Shown here piece by piece: positions 54,651-62,069 of a DNA stretch of 64,000 nt. The DNA comes from Lachnoclostridium sp. Marseille-P6806 (GTDB lineage: Bacteria; Bacillota; Clostridia; Lachnospirales; Lachnospiraceae): positions 62,001-126,000 of the forward strand of contig NZ_LR130576.1 of NCBI RefSeq assembly GCF_900625025.1. The letters run 5' to 3'. Under the pieces are notes generated by a model. The model ran no database searches. It was given only the letters and a program-made list of their open reading frames with translations, and had not been told where the DNA came from. The stretch's first letter is position 1; each line of letters begins with the position of its first letter. A program made the translations under genes and the position numbers.

Positions 54651-55979
54651 TTATACGGTAAACTCCATAAAGCCGGACTCTGTCTCGTCGGAGACAGCCT
54701 CCGATTTCGCGTAGCTGAATTCCTCCGCTCCCAAAAGGGCGGTAATGCTCATATCCGGGTGCTGATACAGAAGATCCAGCAGCTCGATGAAGTCACGGAT
54801 GACCTCACGCGGCGTGATGTTCTGATCCGCGCCGATGCGCTCATACTCGAGCTTGATGAAGCTCACCAAATCATTCGCGGCAACACAGCAGGAGTAGTCG
54901 TAAAGACCGGCGTGCATATCCGACAGCTTCTCACAGAGCACCAGCATTTCCTCGGCGGTCAGCGGCTCCAGACGGATCACCGGCGCCAGCAGATCTCTCG
55001 TTCCGGGTCTCGAGAAGCGACCCTCCGCAAGGCGGGACCGCAGCGCTTCATAGCTGTAAATCCCCCGCCTTTTATCCTCCATGGCCTGCGGTGTCGCACC
55101 CATGAGGATCCCGAGATATTTTGCCCTGCCCTGCAGCGTATCGTTATACATGGTCAGCAGCTTTTCATAGTTATACTGCCGAGTAATGGAATTCGGGATT
55201 TTGTAGATGTTCACCAGCTCGTCGATCATGATGAACATCCCCGTGTAGCCTGCCAGACGGAAGAAAGCGGCAAAAAGCTTTATATAATCATACCAGTCAT
55301 CGTCCGTAATGATGATGCTGACGCCGAGTGCTTCCTTTGCCTCGCTTTTCAGCGTATATTCGCCCCGGAACCACCGCACGACCTTTGCCTTGGTCTCATC
55401 GTCTCCGTCCACATAAGCCCGGTAGTAGGAAGAGAGCAGCTTCGCAAATTCAAACCCGTGCACCAGTTCGCTGACAGAGGCCGTCACGGCGTATATCCTT
55501 TGATCCGTGGCAGAGGCAAGCGCGGGATCCTCAGGCGAAAGCTCCGTCTCCTGCATGACCTCCGACTGCACGGCATTGATCCAGCGATCCAGCACCAGCG
55601 TCAATGCCCCGCCCTCCGGCTTTGTTTTGGTAGAGAGATTGGCGATCAGCTCCCGATAGGTGGCAAGTCCCTGCCCCCTTGTGCCCTGCAGGCGACGTTC
55701 CGGAGAAAGATCGGCATCCGCGACGATAAAGCCCCGATCCATCACATAGTTGCGGATGGTCTGCAGCAAAAAGCTCTTGCCGCTGCCGTACCTCCCGACA
55801 AGAAAACGGAAAGAAGCGCCTCCCTCCGATATGATATCCACATCATGCAAAAGCGCTTCGATCTCGTTTTTGCGTCCTACTGTGATATAGGGCAGGCCGA
55901 TGCGGGGCACCACGCCGCCTTTTAACGAATTCAATACCGTCTGCGAGATTCGCCTTGGTACTTTCCTGTGTTCATCCAT
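54651..55979 (-). CDS. DUF2791 (BrxD-like) P-loop ATP-binding protein
   Basis: 442 residues. Walker A is VGRYGSGKSF (about 61-70), preceded by the conserved GLPYITVGRKNEIEAL. Walker B is GMFIMIDELVNIYKIPN. PATAMEDKRRGIYSYEALR-like sequence (seen as ATPQAMEDKRRGIYSY) matches the DUF2791/BrxD family. ATG 55979 follows GGAGGCTCCAATC and overlaps the upstream TerB-protein stop by 8 bases, so the two are coupled. BrxD is the ATPase of some BREX systems. No other BREX genes (PglX, PglZ, BrxC) are in the window. Confidence 0.85.
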   Translation of the reverse strand: MDEHRKVPRRISQTVLNSLKGGVVPRIGLPYITVGRKNEIEALLHDVDIISEGGASFRFLVGRYGSGKSFLLQTIRNYVMDRGFIVADADLSPERRLQGTRGQGLATYRELIANLSTKTKPEGGALTLVLDRWINAVQSEVMQETELSPEDPALASATDQRIYAVTASVSELVHGFEFAKLLSSYYRAYVDGDDETKAKVVRWFRGEYTLKSEAKEALGVSIIITDDDWYDYIKLFAAFFRLAGYTGMFIMIDELVNIYKIPNSITRQYNYEKLLTMYNDTLQGRAKYLGILMGATPQAMEDKRRGIYSYEALRSRLAEGRFSRPGTRDLLAPVIRLEPLTAEEMLVLCEKLSDMHAGLYDYSCCVAANDLVSFIKLEYERIGADQNITPREVIRDFIELLDLLYQHPDMSITALLGAEEFSYAKSEAVSDETESGFMEFTV

Positions 55980-57852
55980 GATTGGAGCCTCCAAGCAATT
56001 GTTCCAGTTCCTCGATATACTCCTCCACGAGCATCAGCCGGTCCCCCTCACAGACCAGCACCGTGTCGCCGATCTCGTCAAACAGCGCTTCGTTAATAAG
56101 ATCCGCCGTGACAGACGGCATCAGGCGGCTGGCATACAAAATATCCGAAACGTCCTTGCCGCGCAGAAGATTTTGGAGAATCCTGATCTCTGCCGGGTTC
56201 AGCGAAAGGGCCGCCGGCCCCCGCTGTGCCGCTGCCCCGGACATCTCATCCGCTTCTTTCTTTTCTTCCTGCTGTTCTTCTCTCTTTTCTTCTTCCCTTT
56301 CTTCCTCCGTAAGAAGACTGTTCCGCGTTTCTGCCGCGTCGGTCCGAATTTGCTCCAGCCCGGAAAGGTCGAGCCGGAGCTTGGGGCGAGCGGCTTCGAG
56401 AATGGCCCTTTTGTCCGCTTCCATCACCGCGTCGATATACGGTATGGCCCATTCATCCGCCGGATCCTCTTTCAGATAGCGACCGGTTTTCAGATAGCGG
56501 CGAAGCCTTGCGTCCGTCTCGTGCAGAAGCCCCTGAAACCGGAGACGGTCAAAGGAGAGTTTTTCATAGGCCGTAATATTCCAGACGCTGTTCCTGCACC
56601 GGTAGCTGCGGCAGTCATCCAGCACATAATCTCTGTCGGCCTGTACTGACGGCTCATAATAGACGGCATTGGAGAGCGGATACCACCGGCGCGTCTTCTG
56701 CTCCCCGAAGCAGAGCGTAAACAGATCCCCGTGCCGCGCGGACAGCTCTTTGTCCCTGCCGCGGCCGGCAAGCGCGTTCCGCCAGACCTCGCTGAACAAT
56801 CGCTTCCCCCGTTCCGGATTAAGCGCAATGACGGGAGAATCCTTTATCCTTTTCCGGTCAAACAGACACAGCGCGGAGAATACTTCTTCATCGCCATAAC
56901 GTTCGGGTTCCCGAAGCACAGCCAGCGCACTGTCCCTTTCGATCAGTCCGGAATCGGCGGCCTGACGCGCGGCCTCTGCGGGAAGCTCCCTGAGCACCGC
57001 ATACTCCAGCATCCAGCGGCGCAGATTCTGCCGCATCCGTTTATCTCCGATGCCGGAATCCAGATAGCCGATCTCAAACGCTTTCATCCGGTTAAGGGCA
57101 TCCTCCGGAGAGTCGGCGCCGACTCCGTTCAGCAGCTCATAGAGATAGATGTAGGCCGCTGATGCGGCGATCCGCTCATAATTTCCCCTGCGGATCTGCG
57201 TGCGCCATGCAAAATAGCCTCTGAGCTGCCGCGTGGTCAGATCGCGGTAAGTCGGAAAATAGCAGACAAAATCACCTGTCCACGGCGCTTCATCCTCAAA
57301 TTCCTCCATGAACACAGCCTGCTTATAAAAGTTTCTCGCCCTTGCCTCGACAGATTCGCTGCCGTATTCATACAGGCGCTTCATTGCCCAAAGACGCTCC
57401 GGCAGCTTCTCCTTTGCCGGCCGATAGCGGCTCTCCGAAAACGGCAGCGCCGTATCCTGATACGCCCCTCCCGCGGCCGGCGGACGGGAATCCAAGACGA
57501 TGGTCCAGCCCTGCGGATCACCCGAGGCAATCGCCTTGTCAAACAGCTGAAACACGATGTCGCTTTCCGTGCGATCTTCAAAGGCGATGCTGATCCATTT
57601 ATTCCCGTGCATGCGGATCGGAGCAGAAAGATACGGACGCGCCAGACGAAAAAGACTGTCGCTTCCGCATTTCAGATCGCATCTCTCTATTTCTGTCCCG
57701 GTATCAGTATCCCATTGCCGCATCAGCAGCGCGACCCATTTGCCGGTCTTCGGATGGCAGAGAACGGAAAAGCCGGGGAAATCCGCCCACTTATGCTGTT
57801 CCCGAATCTGATACTTTTCACCGGCATAGGCCGTCAGCTCTGCAAGCTCCAT
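55972..57852 (-). CDS. TerB_N/TerB_C protein with N-terminal MmcQ/YjbR-like domain
   Basis: 626 residues. Residues 1-105 resemble MmcQ/YjbR DNA-binding-like proteins (FPGFSVLCHPKTGKWVALLM, ERCDLKCG, HGNKWISIAFED). Residues about 150-330 match TerB_N (GDFVCYFPTYRDLTTRQLRGYFAWRTQIRRG; YIYLYELLNG). Residues about 540-620 match TerB_C (LNPAEIRILQNLLRGKDVSDIL), preceded by a Glu/Lys-rich linker. First gene of the three-gene operon; GGAGG lies before ATG 57852. The molecular role is unknown. TerB-type domains are linked to stress and defence loci. Confidence 0.78.
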   Translation of the reverse strand: MELAELTAYAGEKYQIREQHKWADFPGFSVLCHPKTGKWVALLMRQWDTDTGTEIERCDLKCGSDSLFRLARPYLSAPIRMHGNKWISIAFEDRTESDIVFQLFDKAIASGDPQGWTIVLDSRPPAAGGAYQDTALPFSESRYRPAKEKLPERLWAMKRLYEYGSESVEARARNFYKQAVFMEEFEDEAPWTGDFVCYFPTYRDLTTRQLRGYFAWRTQIRRGNYERIAASAAYIYLYELLNGVGADSPEDALNRMKAFEIGYLDSGIGDKRMRQNLRRWMLEYAVLRELPAEAARQAADSGLIERDSALAVLREPERYGDEEVFSALCLFDRKRIKDSPVIALNPERGKRLFSEVWRNALAGRGRDKELSARHGDLFTLCFGEQKTRRWYPLSNAVYYEPSVQADRDYVLDDCRSYRCRNSVWNITAYEKLSFDRLRFQGLLHETDARLRRYLKTGRYLKEDPADEWAIPYIDAVMEADKRAILEAARPKLRLDLSGLEQIRTDAAETRNSLLTEEEREEEKREEQQEEKKEADEMSGAAAQRGPAALSLNPAEIRILQNLLRGKDVSDILYASRLMPSVTADLINEALFDEIGDTVLVCEGDRLMLVEEYIEELEQLLGGSNHG

Positions 57853-57891
57853 CCGCGGGTCCTCCTCTCTGTCATGATTTTAAGTATACTT

Positions 57892-57919
57892 ATTGTATTA
57901 TGTCCTGTTATAGAATCAA
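57892..57919 (-). promoter_or_regulatory. Promoter of the TerB/DUF2791/helicase operon
   Basis: TTGATT (57919-57914), 16 bases, TACAAT (57897-57892) on the minus strand, with a GTATAC palindrome right downstream. It gives a leader of about 35 bases, so the three genes form a self-contained unit. Confidence 0.65.
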
Positions 57920-57928
57920 GCGTGTAAT

Positions 57929-58125
57929 TCAGCGTTCTATGATATTCTTCAGATACTTCCCTGTCAGGCTTTCCTGATTCTCCGCGATCTTCCCGGGTGT
58001 TCCGCCTGCGACAATGCGCCCGCCCTGCTGTCCGCCAGCTTTGTGAACACCGAAAGAAGCACCTGCACATCCAGCGGATGGAGTCCGATCGTCGGCTCGT
58101 CAAAAACAAAGACGGCATCCTCCTG
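57929..58125 (-). pseudogene. Remnant of a UvrA-like ABC excinuclease C-terminus
   Basis: One frame reads DAVFVFDEPTIGLHPLDVQ followed by LLSVFTKLADS, the Walker B region of UvrA. The sequence then shifts frame to GGRIVAGGTPGKIAENQESL and TGKYLKNIIER before a stop. The roughly 30 residues that should lie between (the IEH switch region) are deleted. No upstream part of the gene is present. Confidence 0.75.
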
Positions 58126-58192
58126 TGTCAAAGCTTCAGGAACGTCACGAATCTATCATCTCATCTCCGTCAAGATATATCCGCCAGAAAGT

Positions 58193-58282
58193 CAAATGCC
58201 CCTCAGCAAGCTGCGGGGCATGATCTGGCTTGTTTCTGATTTGTATACCCAAGGGGCGGGATATCCCGCCCTCGCGGCATTC
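58193..58282. repeat. 90-bp palindromic repeat, copy A
   Basis: Shares about 80 of 90 bases with 61877-61967, in the same orientation. It contains a GCCCC.CAGC / GCTG.GGGGC hairpin and, 40 bases on, the perfect palindrome GGGCGGGATATCCCGCCC. Confidence 0.85.
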
Positions 58283-58314
58283 CGGCTGATCCAGAGCCCC
58301 GAGAGCCTGCTCCT

Positions 58315-58395
58315 TCACTCCGCGCACCACAACTGTTTTATCATCGCATCCGAATAAACCTCTACCTTGATCGGTTTCCCTTCATATCCCGACCC
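58315..58395 (-). pseudogene. Fragment resembling a GH2 glycosidase
   Basis: A frame reading WNGSGYEGKPIKVEVYSDA followed by a divergent tail and a stop. The pattern G-Y-E-G-K-P-I-x-V-E-V-Y-S is typical of the C-terminal part of GH2 beta-galactosidase/glucuronidase-type enzymes. It is too short for certainty. Confidence 0.45.
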
Positions 58396-58690
58396 GTTCC
58401 AGCTCCGGACCGACCTGCATGTACCCGCCTTCCTTGTCGAGGAACTTCTCATCCTTTTCTCGCTTCATGACGTCGTCATTCTCATACTGGATTGAGGATG
58501 TCCGCACGAAGATCGCGGCTAGGCAGCCAAAATGCAGCCACTGCACGGCCTCCTGCGCGTTGCCGGCCGGTGCGGAGAGTCATATCCGTAGGAGGCCGCC
58601 ATCTGCTTCATGCGGCCGAGCGCGCGGATCTGGTCAGCGATTTCCTCCCGGAGCCGGATCACATCTACGGCGGCCCGGATAAATCATCCA
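58396..58690 (-). pseudogene. Remnant of pyruvate formate-lyase (pflB-like)
   Basis: Three pieces of a formate acetyltransferase are recognisable in order but with frame changes and a large internal deletion: DVIRLREEIADQIRALGRMK followed by QMAASYGYD; then AGNAQEAVQWLHFGCLAAI; then TSSIQYENDDVM. In intact enzymes the last piece lies about 100 residues after the second. The downstream part is unrecognisable. The gene is clearly non-functional. Confidence 0.75.
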
Positions 58691-58694
58691 GGAT

Positions 58695-61600
58695 TTATCT
58701 TTCCTTTTCCAACAGCCGCACGGTTCCATTCAGCCCAGACGGATTCGTCGGTTCCGCGCTCTTCCCCAACATGACTGCATACGGATTCGGGACGGTAGAC
58801 ATCTCTCGCTCGAGCGTTGTGGCGACCTCAATCCTCACCTGATTCATGCCCTCGCGCACGACCGGAGTGAGATCATACTCGTACTCCGGGACGATCTGGA
58901 TCCCCAGGCTCACCCCGTTCACGAAGACCTCCACGGCCTCCGCCGCATCCGAGATTGTGAGGAAATATTCCTTTCCGGGCTCCGCCGTGAACGAGTTCTC
59001 GTACCGTGCGATGCCGGACCAGGTCTTCTCCTCTTTCTCCAGATGGTCGGGAAGCAGCACCTCCTTCGCCTCTCCGAATGCCGGATATTCAAGACTTCCG
59101 GTAAGGCTTCTCATCCAGGCGCCGTCAAAATCAGCCTCGCAGCTTCCTGCCGTCTTCTCCGCAAAATCCGGTGTCAGAGTGCATTCAGGCTGCTGTTCCG
59201 GCTTCTCAGCTCTCTTTGGATCATCCGACTGCCACCAACATTTTGCAGAATATGCAGCATCTGATCCAGACCCCGCTGCAATTCCTGCTATGTCCCTGAT
59301 CCCTGCAGATTCCCCGCGGTCCAGAATGAGAATCCGGCTCTTCTCCGGTTCAATCGTCAACGAGAGAAGTTCTTCCGCAGGATCTCCTGCAGGCTCCGCC
59401 GCATGAACCTCATTGCTCCAGGCATCATACCAGCAGATGCTCCGCCCTTTCCTGCAGGAGCGAAGATCCGCGGTTCCCCGGTACACTTCCCTGCCTTCAT
59501 TGACGAATATCAGAACCGCCGAGCCGTCTACTTCCTCATAGAGGTAAGTCCGAATATATTTGTCTGCCGGTTCGATCGTCACTTCAGGTTGTACTTCTTT
59601 CCGGAGAATAGGAATCAGTTCCTCCAGGGTGCAGACCGATGAAACTTCACGAAGCTCCTGCAGTATTTCTGTATCTGCCAGATCACCGGCTCCATCGGCA
59701 GTTCCTGCTGCATTTCCCTCTCCGTTTTCATTTACATTTCCATGTGCATTTTCTGCTGCAGACTGCACGGAAGCTCCGCTTTCACCTCGCGCAGCCGAAG
59801 GATTATCCCGGGCGCCGCATGTCCGTCCGGACTCCGTGCAGTCAGCCTTCGCACTGCCAGCCTCTTTGCAGACATCCTCCAGCAGGATCTCCGGGTATCT
59901 GCCAATGAAAATCACTTGCACCCCTGCCCGCTGAAGCGCCGGAATGGCTCTCGCGGCTGCCCTGCGGATATATTTTGTCTCCGGGACGATCAGTGCCTGA
60001 TACTGCTGGGTGTTCACGCGGAACCCGTCCCCGCCGATTGTCAGCTGATATTCGTCCGGTGAAGTGAATACGTCAGACGGAATAAAGTCAAAGCCGATCT
60101 GGTTCTCCGTCAGCGGCCTGCTCACCGCGTGACATTCCATCGCGGTGTCATGATCCGCCCAGACCGCCTCCGCGGAGTACAGAACCGCCACAGGCGAGAT
60201 ATGGCGTCCGCCATTCAGGAGCTCCAGCACGCGGTTCGTGTAGCGCATGAGACTGCCGAAGGCGCGGTACTGCGGATTGTGTCCATGCGCATAGAAATGC
60301 GGCGGGCAGTCCGGATCCGGGAATGCCTTCGGAGAAAATGCGTGCGGCACGAAGTGATTGACTCCGCGGACCATGAAATGATCCACCAGATATTTTTCCA
60401 GCTTCACACCCTCGCCCCAGCCGTAGGCGCCGAAGATTTCGCACATGGAATTTCCCTGCTTGCCCGGCTCAATGGCTGCCGCGGAGGAGGCGAGGCGGCC
60501 GAGGCAGAAGTGGTAGAACTCCCCGTCCCTCGTCTGAAACACCCCGCGGTCGTAGGTATCATCCTCGCCCTGCGGGTATACCTGGCCGCCGATGTCATCC
60601 ACGCCGGCCCAGTCCTGCCCCGCGAGGCCGCGGAAGTAGTGCCCCAGCGAGGCCCCGGTCATCTCATGCTGATCGTTGTCCTCAATGAGGTGCCCGATGT
60701 ACTGCACCCCGTGCGCACGGCACCAGTCGCCGATCTGCAGGGAGAAATTCTTCTTCACAAGGCCGGTGAGCGCATCCATGTAGGCGACGCGGACGCGGGC
60801 GGTCTCCGACATTGTGCCGTCGCAATCCTCTTTTGCGCTGCTGTCACGACATTCGAACGACTCTCCACGTGGATTTTCCGCCTCATTGCAGTCTGGCTCC
60901 CCTGCATGGCTGCCCGGATTTTCCCATAGGCGCCAGAGCTTCTTCGTGTAATCCCGGCCGAGCGACTGCTGCAGCAGCGCTCCCATCTCCTCTCCCCAGG
61001 GAAAATCGCAGGCAGGATTGCCGGCATAGTTCACCCGCTCGTACATAAACCCGTTCCCGAGCTCCGGCTCATCCGAGAAAAAACCGGCGATCGTGTTTCC
61101 GAACAGCGGCGCATAATGCTTCCAGTGCGCCTCGTAGACCTCATCGATCAGGATACGCACGGATTTTGCCTGCGTCATGTTGACATAGTGCGTGTGATAG
61201 CCGAGGTTCCGCGAAAGGTAGAGGACGATCAGCTTTCCGTCGGCAGGTGCGGTAAAGGAAAGACCGTCCGCCGGGATCGCATCGTGTCTCTTCGTATCGC
61301 GTTTCTCCGCACCCACCGGCGTGACGCTTCCGTCCCCCGCGGCAAAATACACGTCGAGCACGCGGTCATCTGCGAACGTCCGCGGGTTCTTCTCCTTCAG
61401 ATACTGCTGCATCTGCGTGAGCTCGGGTTTCGGCACCGCGCGGAGCTCCTCCTCCGTCAGGTGCAGCTCCTCACCCGCATGTAGTGGATACGCGCGGCGA
61501 GTGATGCTCTGCCTGCAGTAATCGTCGGAATAGCGGTCCACCGCACCGTTCGCGAAACCCGTGGGGAAATGGCTGTCGTCGAGAATCCAGACTTTCATGT

Positions 61601-61826
61601 CCAGCTGCCGGGCCTCGTCCAGAATGGTGTCGAGATCATGCCACCAACCGGGGCCTGCAAAATCCGGGTGCGGCCTCGACTCGATACAGACGGCGCCGAT
61701 CCCGGCGTCATGAATGACATGCATATACTTCCGGAGCGTCCACTCCGGCTCTCCGTGCTGCCAGAAGAACGGAAGGAGATAATTTCCTCCTTCTTCCCGC
61801 AGAAGTTTCTTCAGTTTCTCACTCAT
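58695..61826 (-). CDS. Large glycoside hydrolase, GH106-like
   Basis: 1043 residues without a signal peptide, so probably intracellular. The N-terminus has the TIM-barrel pattern of GH106-type enzymes (LPFFWQHGEPEW, DAGIGAVCIESRPHPDF, MKVWILDDSHFPTGFANG). Candidate acidic residues lie in GFFSDEPELGNG, HLIEDNDQHEM and CEIFGAYGWGEG. Residues near 655-725 are a low-complexity Asn/Gly/Ala/Glu-rich insert. A galactose-binding jelly-roll-like domain ends the protein (FTAEPGKEYFLTISDAAEAV; VFVNGVSLG). The GH106 assignment, and alpha-L-rhamnosidase activity, are by pattern only. Confidence 0.65.
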   Translation of the reverse strand: MSEKLKKLLREEGGNYLLPFFWQHGEPEWTLRKYMHVIHDAGIGAVCIESRPHPDFAGPGWWHDLDTILDEARQLDMKVWILDDSHFPTGFANGAVDRYSDDYCRQSITRRAYPLHAGEELHLTEEELRAVPKPELTQMQQYLKEKNPRTFADDRVLDVYFAAGDGSVTPVGAEKRDTKRHDAIPADGLSFTAPADGKLIVLYLSRNLGYHTHYVNMTQAKSVRILIDEVYEAHWKHYAPLFGNTIAGFFSDEPELGNGFMYERVNYAGNPACDFPWGEEMGALLQQSLGRDYTKKLWRLWENPGSHAGEPDCNEAENPRGESFECRDSSAKEDCDGTMSETARVRVAYMDALTGLVKKNFSLQIGDWCRAHGVQYIGHLIEDNDQHEMTGASLGHYFRGLAGQDWAGVDDIGGQVYPQGEDDTYDRGVFQTRDGEFYHFCLGRLASSAAAIEPGKQGNSMCEIFGAYGWGEGVKLEKYLVDHFMVRGVNHFVPHAFSPKAFPDPDCPPHFYAHGHNPQYRAFGSLMRYTNRVLELLNGGRHISPVAVLYSAEAVWADHDTAMECHAVSRPLTENQIGFDFIPSDVFTSPDEYQLTIGGDGFRVNTQQYQALIVPETKYIRRAAARAIPALQRAGVQVIFIGRYPEILLEDVCKEAGSAKADCTESGRTCGARDNPSAARGESGASVQSAAENAHGNVNENGEGNAAGTADGAGDLADTEILQELREVSSVCTLEELIPILRKEVQPEVTIEPADKYIRTYLYEEVDGSAVLIFVNEGREVYRGTADLRSCRKGRSICWYDAWSNEVHAAEPAGDPAEELLSLTIEPEKSRILILDRGESAGIRDIAGIAAGSGSDAAYSAKCWWQSDDPKRAEKPEQQPECTLTPDFAEKTAGSCEADFDGAWMRSLTGSLEYPAFGEAKEVLLPDHLEKEEKTWSGIARYENSFTAEPGKEYFLTISDAAEAVEVFVNGVSLGIQIVPEYEYDLTPVVREGMNQVRIEVATTLEREMSTVPNPYAVMLGKSAEPTNPSGLNGTVRLLEKER

Positions 61827-61876
61827 CGGCCTTTTCCCCGCTTTTCTTTCAGCTCTTGTCAGACGCTCTCGTTAGC

Positions 61877-61967
61877 CAAATGCCCCGCAGCAGGCTGCGG
61901 GGCATGATCCATCCTGTTTCTGATTTGTACTCCCCAAGGGGCGAGGTATCCCGCCCCCGCGGCATTC
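61877..61967. repeat. 90-bp palindromic repeat, copy B
   Basis: Second copy of the element at 58193, lying between the GH43 and GH106-like genes. The first hairpin is improved (GCCCCGCAGC / GCTGCGGGGC). The second palindrome carries two changes (GGGCGAGGTATCCCGCCC). Confidence 0.85.
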
Positions 61968-62013
61968 GCCAAATGGACATGCAAGCATATCCACTTGACT
62001 CATTGCCCGCGGG

Positions 62014-62062
62014 AATAAAAATTTCCAGGAAGTCCCATTACAGATATCAGGACTTCCCGGAA
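62014..62062 (-). terminator. Intrinsic terminator after the GH43 gene
   Basis: On the minus strand TTCCGGGAAGTCC / GGACTTCCTGGAA with a 14-base loop, followed by ATTTTTATT. It starts within 10 bases of the GH43 stop and separates it from the GH106-like gene. Confidence 0.85.
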
Positions 62063-62069
62063 AAATAGA

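Noticed and set aside
52343-57852. Complete BREX system
   Set aside because: Only BrxD-like and BrxHI-like proteins are found. Methylase, alkaline-phosphatase-like PglZ and BrxC are absent from the window.
57929-58118. 94-codon open frame overlapping the UvrA-like remnant
   Set aside because: It is in a different frame from the recognisable UvrA residues and has no family features.
58145-58330. 61-codon minus-strand open frame spanning repeat copy A
   Set aside because: Its reading frame is created by the palindromic repeat; no ribosome-binding site or homologous features.
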